Shown here in pieces: positions 27,701 through 36,209 of a stretch of DNA of 64,000 nucleotides. Every line of letters begins with the position of its first letter. The stretch's first letter is position 1. The notes below the pieces were generated by a model. That model did not search any database. It was not told the DNA's origin and saw only the letters and a program-made list of their open reading frames with translations. The position numbers and the translations under genes were made by a program. The stretch spans positions 434,001 to 498,000 of the forward strand of contig NC_016627.1 in NCBI RefSeq assembly GCF_000237085.1, in the 5' to 3' direction. Source of the DNA: Acetivibrio clariflavus DSM 19732 (GTDB taxonomy: Bacteria; Bacillota; Clostridia; Acetivibrionales; Acetivibrionaceae).

Positions 27701-28551
27701 AAATTCAATACTGCGATATTAACCTTAGAAAAATCAAAATAACCGTAAGATGATACTCCCAATAAATTATTACTTAAATCGACTTTTGCCAATTTTTCCA
27801 TTTTAGCAAACTCATCAAATGGGAAATTTCGTATCAGATTATCTTGTACATATAATTCTTCCAGATTGGTAAGGAAGCTAATGTTTGCTAACGAAGTTAA
27901 ACGTTGATTTGAAGCATCAAGTACTTTTATTTTTTCGACATCGCTTTTATAAATTTCACCATTAGGTTTATTTATAGCTTTTCTAATAACCTTTGCAAGG
28001 AATGGCTCAAAAGGTATTGGATAGTCTTCTGGTACAAGGAAAGTTTTCACATCCGAATGGGCAATTATTTCTCCATCGCTGTTATATGCAAGTACATAGA
28101 CGTACCATTTGCTGTTATGTACAAAATTATATAATGAAAAATTACAGGATGTATGGTCACTAGTTTGTTTATAATCAGGATTTTCAAAATTTCCGTCTTT
28201 GCTGAAAAGAATATCATAATTTTTAGCACCGTAAAAAGGGGCAAAGGTGAGTTCTATTCGTGTACTAGAAACCTGCGGTCCCTTTTTTATATTGAGCTTA
28301 GGCAAGTTGCTGGTATCGGAAACACTAAAATTATGATATGTAGCCGTGGATAGGAGAGTATTTTCAGATTGAGTTGAAAAATCAAATATATCAGATTGCA
28401 ATTGTAATTTTATTTCTGTTTCATCAATACTAAAAGGCTCCAAGATATTATCAGATATTGTGGCGTGAGCTGCAGCTACTGATGTAACATAAAAATGAAA
28501 GGTAAAGAAAACAGTTACAACGAGACAAAGAAGTCTTTTAAAATTACCCAT
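24793..28551 (-). CDS. Secreted LRR / Ig-like / SLH surface protein, array copy 3
   Basis: A 1252-residue paralogue. Its signal peptide (MGNFKRLLCLVVTVFFTFHF) and a ~45-residue insert before the FN3-like domain (LEPFSIDETEIKLQLQ...) are shared with copy 4 and absent from copies 1 and 2. From the degenerate SLH-like segment to the C-terminus it is nearly the same as copy 2. The order is otherwise unchanged: two LRR blocks, SLH-like segment, Big_2 domain, Gly/Ser linker, three SLH domains with intact TR(A/K)E motifs. It is thus a junction of a copy-4-type front and a copy-2-type back. Its upstream 88 bases match those of copy 4, then run into the transketolase remnant. Confidence 0.9.
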   Translation of the reverse strand: MGNFKRLLCLVVTVFFTFHFYVTSVAAAHATISDNILEPFSIDETEIKLQLQSDIFDFSTQSENTLLSTATYHNFSVSDTSNLPKLNIKKGPQVSSTRIELTFAPFYGAKNYDILFSKDGNFENPDYKQTSDHTSCNFSLYNFVHNSKWYVYVLAYNSDGEIIAHSDVKTFLVPEDYPIPFEPFLAKVIRKAINKPNGEIYKSDVEKIKVLDASNQRLTSLANISFLTNLEELYVQDNLIRNFPFDEFAKMEKLAKVDLSNNLLGVSSYGYFDFSKVNIAVLNLSNNCIKSINFHQENSSIKELNLSSNRISDISSFNKLTNLKSLYLKNNPIEDFSPISEYYDDLVNKDFVLSSSAPEGEGTTEPTSSESPITFPDKNLEKAIRSSIRRSSGSIYPSDLADVYLLDISDKNIKNLEGIQYFSNLRSLYMSDNSITDIKPLESLKYLKDLYLNGNKIEDLTPLEKLENLNILDLSNCDISDITVLSKLTKLNDLYLDNNNISDITPLKNLKNLCVLWIQNNQLTDISALSKHDNLVMLTLYNNKIKDISALKNSVYLQDLILTLNPISSIDALGNLVNLGFLSLSSISVSNFDILKNLKKLYMLDLYNNNISDISFLKDLKKLTILDISNNKNIKDYSAVEELIDLSNLNISDNSIENINFLSNLTSLKYLYASGNSIKDLTPLKDLYNLTLLDLANNKISKIESLSKLNKLTTLYLAFNNIYAFSPVSTFYDKLRNKDFNLNATETTGIKLNRESITITKGNKPKKLTYAEFASFLVKTFDLKDNPNPVPDLPLVSKDDPYYNDIVIALKNNALYPIDPANFNPTEYVTRRYYASNILSLLNYNLQSPFSSYIKDLEPKAENIPAIIVVAAGLMTLNEDNLFCPEEVMLLDIDAQLIPIVSPTNAVNKRVIWSSSNEKVATVDSTGFVKGISTGTAEITATTLDGKYSAKCTVTVLPSDNEDEEPQPTPSPTSNPGSGNSGGKPGGGSGGGGSSGGGGSSGGSSGGGGGSSGGGSGGGSAGGPSSGDVPNSPKPTPTITSNPVNTNTPTSTPTPTNTPEVTPTPTPISIKFTDVENHWAKETIEMLASKGIISGYPDGTFKPDSNMTRAEVSVVLAKAIGLDPAESNLTFKDSKDIPKWAEGFIQAIVDKGIIKGYDDGEFKPNRVLTRKEMVVMAVNAFNIEGIEIELPFADSDAIPNWAKTSVSKAFSSNIVKGYADNTFKPDKEVTRAEVCTIIAKCLELIAHSNTGS

Positions 28552-28639
28552 TAAAAAATCCCCCTAACTATTTTTAATTTTCTATATTAAGTTACAATGA
28601 TAATAATAGTATATTCTAAAACATCCAGCAAGCACCAGA
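28552..28639. repeat. Upstream-region repeat shared by SLH copies 3 and 4
   Basis: These 88 bases, which contain the AGGGGG ribosome site and leader of copy 3, match 32619-32706 upstream of copy 4. The match ends sharply at 28639. Beyond it copy 3 joins, after about 18 bases, the transketolase remnant, while copy 4 joins unique DNA. This end point marks the right edge of the ancestral duplication unit. Confidence 0.75.
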
Positions 28640-28655
28640 ACAAAAAACATTAGTT

Positions 28656-28762
28656 GATCGGTAAGTCCTGCAAAGCAAAAGATGTTATGAAATTATATGG
28701 ATTAACTGCTGAGAATATCGTTGCTAAGGCAAAAAAAATATAGCAATGAAAAAAGCATAATA
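28656..28762 (+). pseudogene. Remnant of the transketolase C-terminal subunit 3' end
   Basis: About 107 bases align with the last codons of the gene at 15780-16724 (from about 16619), including the double stop. The reading GKS.KA.DVMKLYGLTAENIVAKAK is kept, then a one-base deletion in an A-run breaks the frame. By eye roughly nine bases in ten match, and many changes are transitions. It has no start or promoter and cannot make protein. It is a fossil edge of the tandem duplication that made the SLH array, and it still carries the transketolase terminator. Confidence 0.9.
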
Positions 28763-28793
28763 ATGCTTTGAAAGTTAAAATTAGCAAAAAAAT

Positions 28794-28838
28794 AAAACCA
28801 CTACATTTCATTTGATTTATGAGATGTAGTGGTTTTTG
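28794..28838. terminator. Duplicated transketolase terminator, now serving SLH array copy 4
   Basis: The stem ACCACTACATTTCAT / ATGAGATGTAGTGGT and its loop are identical to 16758-16800. On the minus strand it lies about 45 bases past the stop of copy 4. The stem is unchanged while the neighbouring coding remnant has decayed, which suggests it is still selected as a terminator. Confidence 0.85.
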
Positions 28839-28880
28839 TTATATTCTAATTATGCCTTGAAGTTTTAGGAATGAATATGG

Positions 28881-31800
28881 TTACTTGGCAACTAACTCAA
28901 GGCACTTGGCAATAATCGTGCAAACTTCTGCTCTTGTTACTTCATTGTCAGGTTTAAAGGTGTTATCGGCATATCCCTTAACAATGTTTGAGCTAAATGC
29001 TTTGCATACACTACTTTTAGCCCAGTTTGGAATAGTATTGCTGTCCGCAAAGGGAAGCTCAATTTCTACACCTTCAATATTAAAGGCGTTTACTGCCATT
29101 ACAACCATTTCTTTACGGGTAAGAACCCTGTTGGGCTTAAATTCACCATCATCATAACCCTTAATGATTCCCTTATCCACTATAGCCTGTATAAATCCTT
29201 CTGCCCATTGAGGAATATTATTTGAATCCTTAAAGGTTAAGTTGGATTTTGTTGAATCTAATCCTATTGCTTTAGCTAAAACAACAGATACTTCAGCTCT
29301 TGTCATGTTTGAGTCAGGTTTGAAAGTACCATCGGGATAACCGCTAATTATACCCTTGCTAGCCAGCATTTCTATGGTTTCTTTTGCCCAGTGATTTTCC
29401 ACATCGGTAAATTTAATGCTAATTGATGTAGGTGTAGGAGTTGCTACGGGCGTACTAGTAGTAGGTGTAGAAGTTGGCGTATTGGTATTTACCGGATTGC
29501 TTGTGATTGTCGGTGTTGGTTTTGGGGAATTAGGCACGTCACCGGAGGACGGCCCACCTGCAGAGCCTCCACCGGAACCGCCACCGCTGGAACCTCCACC
29601 ACCGCCGGAACTTCCACCACCGCCGGAACCGCCGCCAGGTTTGCCGCCTGAATTACCGCTGCCTGGGTTGCTTGTAGGACTAGGAGTTGGCTGAGGTTCA
29701 GGAGATGGTTGTGGTTCTTCATCTTCATCATCGGAAGGAAGTACGGTAACCACACATTTAACAGAATACTTTCCGTCTATAGTTGTAGCGGTTATTTCTG
29801 CTGTTCCTTCGGATATGCCTTTAACAAATCCTGTGGAATCAACAGTAGCAACTTTTTCATTGCTGGACGACCATATTACTCTTTTATTGACAGCATTTGT
29901 AGGTGAAACTATCGGTATTAACTGTGCGTCAATATCCAAAAGCATTATTTCTTCGGGACAAAAGAGATTTTTTTCATTAAGTGTCATCAAACCTGCGGCA
30001 ACAGCAGCAATAGCAGAAAAATTTTCAGTTGATATATTAGTAATGTCTTCTATATAAGTAGTGAAAGGGAACTGCATGTCATACTTTAGTGCTTTTATAA
30101 CATTATATGCGTAATCTCTTCTGGTCACATATTCATAAGGCTTAAAATCAGAGGGTAGAATAGGGTAAAAAAACCTATTTTTATACGCAATTACAATGTC
30201 TTTGTAATATGGGTCATCTTCAGAAACAAGATTAAGAGAAGGCTTCGCGCTCGAATTGTCTTTCAAGTCAAAGGTTTTTACAAGAAAACTTGCAAATTCA
30301 GCATAAGTAAGTTTTTTAGGTTTATTTCCTTTAGTTATAACTATAGATTCTCTGTTTATTTTTATGCCAGTGGTTTCCGAGCCATTTAAATCGAAATCGG
30401 CTTTTTGTAATTGATTATATAATGACGATACAGGGTTAAAGTCATAAATATTATTGAAAACAAGATATAAAGTTGTTAATTTATTTAGTTCCCTCAAACT
30501 TTCGATATCTGAGATTTTATTGTTGGCTAAATCGATTAATGTTAAATTATACAAACCTTTTAAAGAAGATATATCTTTTATTGAATTTCCACTTGCGTAC
30601 AAAGTAGTTAAACCTGTAAGGTTACTTAAAAAATCGATATTTTCTATTGAGTTATTAGAAATACCCAGAAATGACAAGTCAGCTAATTCATTGATAGGGC
30701 TATAATCTTTTATGTTTTTGTTTTGGCTAATATTTAGCCATGACAGTCTTTTTAAATTTCTTAAGAAGCTAATGTCCTTAATATCATTATTTATTAAAAA
30801 TAAATCATTTAATTTTTTTAGATTTTCTAAACTGTTAAAATTTGAAGTAGATATTGAACTTAAACCGAGATATTGCAAGTTAACTAAGTTTCCTAGAACG
30901 TCGATTGAAGTAATTGGATTAGAACTTAAAGAAAGGTTATTTAAATATATTGAATTTTTCAAAGCATCAATGTTTGTAATTTTATTCTTATCTAGCTTCA
31001 ACATGATAAAATTGTCATGCTTTGAAAGAGCTGATATATCTGTCAGGTTATTATTATTAAGCCATAGTAAGCATAAATTTTTTAGATTTTTTAAAGGAGT
31101 AATATCGGATATGTTGTTATAGTCAGCATATAGATAGTTTAATTTAGATAATTTACCTAATGGAGTAATGTCGGAAATCTCACAATTAGATAAGAATAAG
31201 CTGTTTAAGTTTTCGAGTTTTCCGAGGGATGTAAGATCTTCTATTTTGTTACCGTCTAGATATAAATCCTTTAAATTTTTTAAACTCTCCAAGGGTGTTA
31301 AGTCAGTTACTAAATTATTAGACATTGATAGAACTCTTAGTTCTGAAAGGTTTTGAATGCCTTCAAGACTTTCAATGTTTTTATATGAGATAGACAAATA
31401 ATGAATATTTGCTAAGTCACTTGGATATATTGGTCCGCTAGAACGACGAATTAAATTTCTGATTGTGTTTTCTAAATTTTTATCTTGGAACGAAACGGGT
31501 GTTTCTGAAGGTGTTGGAGAAGGCTCTGTTGCACCTTCGTTTTCTGGAGTAGATGAAGGCATAGTAAAATCCTTATTTTCCAGCTTGTCGTAGTATTCAC
31601 TGATAGGACCGAAGTCTTCTATAGGATTATTTTTTAGGTAAAGAGATTTAAGGTTAGTTATTTTATTAAAACTGCTAATGTCAGATATACGATTTGAGGA
31701 TAAATTCAATTCTTTAATTGAACTGTTTTCCTGATAAAAACTTATGCTTTTTATACAGTTATTAGATAAATTCAATTCTGCAATATTAACTTTTGAAAGA

Positions 31801-32618
31801 TCTAAAGAACTGGAAGAATATACTCCTAATAAATTATTGCTAAAATCAACTTTTGATAATTTTTTCATTTTAGCAAATTCATCGAAGGGGAAATCCCGTA
31901 TAAGGTTATCTTGTACATAAAGTTCTTCTAGATTGGTAAGAAGGCTGATATTTGCTAGTGAAATTAAACCTTGATTTGAAGCATCCAGTACTTTTATCTT
32001 TTCAACATCACTTTTATAAATTTCACCGGTAGGTTTATTCATAGCTTTTCTAACAACTTTTTCAAGAAATGGCTCAAAAGAAATTGGATAGTCCTCCGGT
32101 ATTGTGAAAGCCTTTACGTCGGAATGGGCAATTATCTTTCCGTCGCTGTTATATGCAAGAACATAGACGTACCATTTATTAGACTGTAAAAAGTTTTGCA
32201 ATGAATAGCTAAATGATGAATAGTCATTAATTGCCCTATAATCAGAATTTTCAAAATTTCCATCTTTGCTGAAAAGTATCTCATAATTTTGGACACCGGG
32301 GAAAGGTTCAAAAGTAAGTTCTACTTTTCCAGAAATGATTTCCGGTCCCCTTTTTATATTGAATTTAGGTAAGTTATTGATTTCGGAAACACTAAAATTA
32401 TAATATGTGGCCGTGGATAGGAGAGTATTTTCAGATTGCTCAGAAAAATCAAATATTTTAGAATGCAATTTTAATTTTGCCTCGGCTTCATCAATACTAA
32501 AAGGCTGCAAGATATCATCAGATATTGTGGCGTGAGCTGCAGCTACTGATGTAACATAAAAATGAAAGGTAAAGAAAACAGTTACAACGAGACAAAGAAG
32601 TCTTTTAAAATTACCCAT
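28881..32618 (-). CDS. Secreted LRR / Ig-like / SLH surface protein, array copy 4
   Basis: A 1245-residue paralogue, the most diverged of the four. Front end as copy 3 (same signal peptide and pre-FN3 insert). Its LRR blocks differ at many exposed positions (for example LKDLYLDGNKIEDLTSLGKL, DNFIMLKLDKNKITNIDALK). The acidic/proline stretch before the Gly linker is longer (PQPSPEPQPTPSPT), while the Gly/Ser linker is about ten residues shorter. The tail LELVAK is like copy 1. Three SLH domains are intact. Gene order and the flanking remnant suggest that copies 1 and 4 keep the original 3' end, with copies 2 and 3 carrying a different one. Confidence 0.9.
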   Translation of the reverse strand: MGNFKRLLCLVVTVFFTFHFYVTSVAAAHATISDDILQPFSIDEAEAKLKLHSKIFDFSEQSENTLLSTATYYNFSVSEINNLPKFNIKRGPEIISGKVELTFEPFPGVQNYEILFSKDGNFENSDYRAINDYSSFSYSLQNFLQSNKWYVYVLAYNSDGKIIAHSDVKAFTIPEDYPISFEPFLEKVVRKAMNKPTGEIYKSDVEKIKVLDASNQGLISLANISLLTNLEELYVQDNLIRDFPFDEFAKMKKLSKVDFSNNLLGVYSSSSLDLSKVNIAELNLSNNCIKSISFYQENSSIKELNLSSNRISDISSFNKITNLKSLYLKNNPIEDFGPISEYYDKLENKDFTMPSSTPENEGATEPSPTPSETPVSFQDKNLENTIRNLIRRSSGPIYPSDLANIHYLSISYKNIESLEGIQNLSELRVLSMSNNLVTDLTPLESLKNLKDLYLDGNKIEDLTSLGKLENLNSLFLSNCEISDITPLGKLSKLNYLYADYNNISDITPLKNLKNLCLLWLNNNNLTDISALSKHDNFIMLKLDKNKITNIDALKNSIYLNNLSLSSNPITSIDVLGNLVNLQYLGLSSISTSNFNSLENLKKLNDLFLINNDIKDISFLRNLKRLSWLNISQNKNIKDYSPINELADLSFLGISNNSIENIDFLSNLTGLTTLYASGNSIKDISSLKGLYNLTLIDLANNKISDIESLRELNKLTTLYLVFNNIYDFNPVSSLYNQLQKADFDLNGSETTGIKINRESIVITKGNKPKKLTYAEFASFLVKTFDLKDNSSAKPSLNLVSEDDPYYKDIVIAYKNRFFYPILPSDFKPYEYVTRRDYAYNVIKALKYDMQFPFTTYIEDITNISTENFSAIAAVAAGLMTLNEKNLFCPEEIMLLDIDAQLIPIVSPTNAVNKRVIWSSSNEKVATVDSTGFVKGISEGTAEITATTIDGKYSVKCVVTVLPSDDEDEEPQPSPEPQPTPSPTSNPGSGNSGGKPGGGSGGGGSSGGGGGSSGGGSGGGSAGGPSSGDVPNSPKPTPTITSNPVNTNTPTSTPTTSTPVATPTPTSISIKFTDVENHWAKETIEMLASKGIISGYPDGTFKPDSNMTRAEVSVVLAKAIGLDSTKSNLTFKDSNNIPQWAEGFIQAIVDKGIIKGYDDGEFKPNRVLTRKEMVVMAVNAFNIEGVEIELPFADSNTIPNWAKSSVCKAFSSNIVKGYADNTFKPDNEVTRAEVCTIIAKCLELVAK

Positions 32619-32979
32619 TAAAAAATCCCCCTAACTATTTTTAATTTTCTATATTAAGTTACAATGATAATAATAGTATATTCTAAAACATCCAGCAAGC
32701 ACCAGAGCGAAAAAGATTAAAAATTTTTGAAAAAAAGTGAATTGGGAAATAATTTTTCCAGTAAATATTTGAGTTGTTTTAAACATATTATTGAAACCTT
32801 AAAAAAAATAATATATAATATAATAAAATTTAGGAAATATTATGCTATTTAAATTGAATATGACATATATAACTGAACGACGAAGAAAGATAGACTTTAT
32901 AGACTTTAGAGATAGAAATAGAGAGAGTTCATGGTGAATGTGGAAAAAATGATTTAATGTTATATGAGGGGTAATTAAA
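32619..32979. other. AT-rich regulatory region before the Tad pilus cluster
   Basis: About 360 bases with no gene on either strand. The left 88 bases are the shared leader of SLH copy 4. The rest holds a strong plus-strand promoter at 32791-32819 and a leader of about 155 bases. The leader contains purine-rich GATAGA/GAGAGA tracts but no clear hairpin or known riboswitch. A GAGGGG ribosome site precedes the ATG at 32980. Confidence 0.6.
32791..32819 (+). promoter_or_regulatory. Strong sigma-A-type promoter for the Tad pilus cluster
   Basis: TTGAAA at 32791-32796 and perfect TATAAT at 32814-32819 are separated by 17 bases. It points into the pilus genes, which run in one direction for about 27 kb with short gaps. 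Start of transcription would be near 32826, giving a long 5' leader. Confidence 0.65.
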
Positions 32980-34047
32980 ATGAAAATAAAACTAGCAATT
33001 CTTGATGAGAATCCTATTTTTTTAGAACGAATTTCAACAGCGTTGGGTAATAGATATGCAGATAAATTGGAGATATATTCGTTTACAGATTTAGATGTGG
33101 CTCTTGGAAAGCTTGAAGAATGCAAAATAAATGTGTTTATCTGTAGTGATTCTTTTGAAATCAATGTTAATAGACTTCCTAAAAGGTGTGGTTTTGCATA
33201 TTTTGTAGAGTCTCCTGGCATTGAGTCAGTTCGAGGGCAAAGTGCCATCTGCAAATTCCAAAAAGGCGAGTTAATTTATAAGGAAGTACTTAGTATCTAT
33301 GCCGAGAAGGTTTCCAATTTTGCAGAGTTTAAACTCGACAGTAATTCCGGAACAGCTGTTATAACTTTTACGTCTGCCAGCGGTGGTGTAGGGTGTTCGA
33401 CTATAGCAGCGGCTTGTGCTATTGCATTTGCTAAGCAGGGATTCAAGACTTTATACCTCAATATGGAGCAGTGTGGAGATTCTAACTGCGTTTTTAGTGC
33501 TCCTGGACAATTTGATTTTAGTGACGTTATATATGCTCTAAAGAGTAAAAAATCAAATTTGAATTTAAAGCTGGAGAGCACCGTAAAGCAGGATCCGTCA
33601 GGTGTATTTTTTTATGATCCATGCAAAGTAGCTTTGGATATGGCGGAAATTAACAGTGATGAGATAAGAAGTTTACTCAATAATCTTACTTTATCAGATA
33701 CTTATCAGTATATAATTATTGATACTAATTTTAGAATTGATAAGTCTTTTGTTGAATATCTAAAGCTAAGTACAAAGGTTATATTTGTATGCGACGGTCT
33801 AGAGGTATCGAATATTAAGCTGCGCAGAGCGTATGATGCACTTGCAATTTATGAAAAACAACTGGAGATTCCATTATTATCGAAATTATCACTTATATAT
33901 AACAAATTTAGTAACAAAATGAGTTGCTCAAGTAACATTGAAAATTTGAATGTAATAGGTGGAGTACAGAGGTTTGAAAACGCTTCTTATAAGCAAATTG
34001 TAGATAAATTGTCTACTTTGGATTTAGTAAAAAGAATAGTGGGCTAA
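32980..34047 (+). CDS. CpaE/TadZ-like pilus localisation protein with atypical P-loop
   Basis: A 355-residue protein. Residues 1-115 look like a degenerate receiver domain (KLAILDENPIFLERIS); residues 125-355 are a MinD/ParA-type ATPase fold. The P-loop reads SASGGVGCST (132-141), with Cys139 where the family has the invariant lysine. The second, signature lysine is also missing. TadZ/CpaE proteins with altered P-loops are known and act as polar or site markers for the pilus machine rather than classical ATPases. The downstream genes are tadA, tadB and tadC homologues, which fixes the role. Whether it binds ATP is uncertain. Confidence 0.85.
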   Translation: MKIKLAILDENPIFLERISTALGNRYADKLEIYSFTDLDVALGKLEECKINVFICSDSFEINVNRLPKRCGFAYFVESPGIESVRGQSAICKFQKGELIYKEVLSIYAEKVSNFAEFKLDSNSGTAVITFTSASGGVGCSTIAAACAIAFAKQGFKTLYLNMEQCGDSNCVFSAPGQFDFSDVIYALKSKKSNLNLKLESTVKQDPSGVFFYDPCKVALDMAEINSDEIRSLLNNLTLSDTYQYIIIDTNFRIDKSFVEYLKLSTKVIFVCDGLEVSNIKLRRAYDALAIYEKQLEIPLLSKLSLIYNKFSNKMSCSSNIENLNVIGGVQRFENASYKQIVDKLSTLDLVKRIVG

Positions 34048-34078
34048 TAAGAAGTATTTTAATAGGGGAGTAGAAAGA

Positions 34079-35317
34079 ATGGATCTAGATAAATACAAAG
34101 ACTTATTGAACGATATCAAGAAATATGTTACCCAAAATCTTCCGTTGAGCGAACTTGAAAATGACGAGTTACAGGCGGAAATTGAGAAGATAGTCCAGGA
34201 CAAAACGTCTGAGCAATATCTCACCATTGAAACGAAAATAAAAATAGCACAAGAGATATTTAGCTCTATTAGAGGATTTGGACCATTAGATGCAATATTG
34301 GCGGATGATTCAATTACCGAAATAATGATAAATGGTCCGGATAAAATATTTATTGAAAAAAGCGGAAAGCTTTCGAGACTGGACATGAAGTTTGAGAGTC
34401 AAAGAAAGCTGGAGGATATCATTCAGCGAATAGTTGGCTTAGCAGGGCGTGAAGTAAATCAGGCAAATCCAATTGTTGATACAAGACTTCCTGATGGTTC
34501 GCGTGTCAATGTTGTATTGCCACCAATTGCTTTGTGCGGGCCGACAATGACCATCAGAAAATTTTCAAAATCGCCTATGACCATAGAGAAACTTATAGAA
34601 TATGGTTCGATAACGGAAGAAATTGCTGAGAAGTTAGAGCTTTTGGTGAGAGCAAAATACAACATATTCATATGTGGGGGAACTGGATCGGGAAAAACTA
34701 CATTTCTTAATGCACTTTCCAATTTTATTCCAAAAGATGAAAGAATAATCACAATAGAAGATGCAGCTGAATTGCAGATTGTCGGAGTTGACAATTTGGT
34801 CAGTTTGGAGACGAGGAAGGCAAATTCAACCGGTTCCGGAGAAATAACTATGAGAGATCTAATAAAAGCATCTCTTCGTATGAGACCTGAGCGAATCGTT
34901 GTCGGTGAGGTTAGAGGCGGAGAGGCGCTTGACATGCTCCAAGCTATGAACACCGGGCATGACGGTTCACTTTCGACGGGTCACGCAAACTCCACCCAAG
35001 ATATGCTGAGCAGACTAGAAACAATGGTGTTGCAAGGCGCGGAAGGATTACCTTTGGAAGCAATAAGGCAGCAGATAGCATCGGCTCTTGATATAATTAT
35101 ACATCTTTCGAGAATGAGAGATTACTCCAGAAAAACGGTTGAGATAACCGAAGTGCTAGGTTATGAAAATGGCATGATTAAATTAAATCCGCTTTATGTT
35201 TTTGAGGAAGATACTGAAAAGAGTACTGCTGAAAAAGTAGTGGGAAGTCTTGTAAGGAAAAATGAGCTTATAAAATATGATAAACTTAGAGCAGCTGGGA
35301 TATTTAGAGAGATATGA
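34079..35317 (+). CDS. tadA: Tad pilus assembly ATPase (TadA/CpaF)
   Basis: A 412-residue secretion ATPase of the type II/IV (VirB11-like) superfamily that powers pilin polymerisation at the inner membrane face. It has the N-terminal helical domain (FGPLDAILADDSITEIMINGPD) and Walker A GGTGSGKTT (200-208). The Asp box (TIEDAAELQI), Walker B region (RPERIVVGEVRGGEALDML) and His box (GHDGSLSTGHANS) are all intact. GGGGAG precedes the ATG. It follows the CpaE gene by about 30 bases and precedes the two membrane platform genes, the standard Tad order. Confidence 0.95.
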   Translation: MDLDKYKDLLNDIKKYVTQNLPLSELENDELQAEIEKIVQDKTSEQYLTIETKIKIAQEIFSSIRGFGPLDAILADDSITEIMINGPDKIFIEKSGKLSRLDMKFESQRKLEDIIQRIVGLAGREVNQANPIVDTRLPDGSRVNVVLPPIALCGPTMTIRKFSKSPMTIEKLIEYGSITEEIAEKLELLVRAKYNIFICGGTGSGKTTFLNALSNFIPKDERIITIEDAAELQIVGVDNLVSLETRKANSTGSGEITMRDLIKASLRMRPERIVVGEVRGGEALDMLQAMNTGHDGSLSTGHANSTQDMLSRLETMVLQGAEGLPLEAIRQQIASALDIIIHLSRMRDYSRKTVEITEVLGYENGMIKLNPLYVFEEDTEKSTAEKVVGSLVRKNELIKYDKLRAAGIFREI

Positions 35318-35323
35318 GGTGAT

Positions 35324-36193
35324 ATGATGGGGATATTTAGAGGCAAAAAGAAGGTTGAAGAAAAGGAGCCTGAGTATTATTTATCTGCAACAAATATTCC
35401 TACAATTAATTACAAAGTATATTATATGAAGGCAGTTGAAAAAATTGGATATTTTCTTCTGGCATTTATTGCTGGAGCGGCTGTTGGATACCTATTCTAT
35501 GGAGGCATAGGCAGGGATGAATTGGGACAACCCACTAATTTGACAAGGGTGCTAGATATAATTATACCGTCTGTAGTGGGTTTACTGGCTGGGAAGATAT
35601 ATTTACCGATACGCACACAACAAATAAAGGATAAGAGAATTAGAATTCTTAAAAACCAGTTTAGAGATATGCTGGAATCAGTAGCAACGTCATTGGGTGC
35701 AGGTAAGAACGTCCCTGATTCATTTATTGCTGCGTACAACGATATGCGTGTTCAATATTCTGATGATGCATACATAGTAAAGGAAATTGAAGTGATAAAT
35801 TCAGGCATTCAGAATAATATAGGGATAGAAGAGCTTTTGGAGGATTTTGGGAGAAGAAGCGGAATAGAAGACATCATGAGTTTTGCAAATGTATTCAATA
35901 TTTGCTACCGCAAAGGTGGAAACATAAAGGATATTATAAAGAATACTTATATTATACTTAGTGAAAAAATGGAAATTGCAGAAGATATAGAAACCATAGT
36001 AACGGCCAATAAAACGGAACAGACTATAATGATATTTTTGCCAATAGGCCTTGTTGCAGTAATTAAAATGATGAGTCCTGAATTTGCCGCAAACTTTTCG
36101 TCACTCGTTGGAATAATTTCAACATCAATAGCAATCGGGGCTTTTGTCATAGCCTATTTTATAGGTCGTGAAATATTGGATATAAAGATTTAG
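35324..36193 (+). CDS. tadB: Tad pilus inner-membrane platform protein (TadB-like)
   Basis: A 289-residue protein with a cytoplasmic N-terminus and two membrane segments (about 41-62 and 78-90). The type II secretion F domain follows (FRDMLESVATSLGAGKNVPDSFIAAYNDM, then IMSFANVFNICYRKGGNIKDIIKNT) and two C-terminal membrane segments close the chain. This is the GspF/TadB layout, which forms the platform with TadC and binds TadA. Start codons at 35324 and 35327 are both possible; GAGGTGAT lies upstream. It begins seven bases after tadA. Confidence 0.88.
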   Translation: MMGIFRGKKKVEEKEPEYYLSATNIPTINYKVYYMKAVEKIGYFLLAFIAGAAVGYLFYGGIGRDELGQPTNLTRVLDIIIPSVVGLLAGKIYLPIRTQQIKDKRIRILKNQFRDMLESVATSLGAGKNVPDSFIAAYNDMRVQYSDDAYIVKEIEVINSGIQNNIGIEELLEDFGRRSGIEDIMSFANVFNICYRKGGNIKDIIKNTYIILSEKMEIAEDIETIVTANKTEQTIMIFLPIGLVAVIKMMSPEFAANFSSLVGIISTSIAIGAFVIAYFIGREILDIKI

Positions 36194-36209
36194 GGAGGAT
36201 TCTAGGTAA

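Noticed and set aside
28552-28880. Insertion sequence between SLH copies 3 and 4
   Set aside because: The odd sequence is the transketolase gene end with its terminator. No transposase, terminal inverted repeats or target-site duplication is visible.
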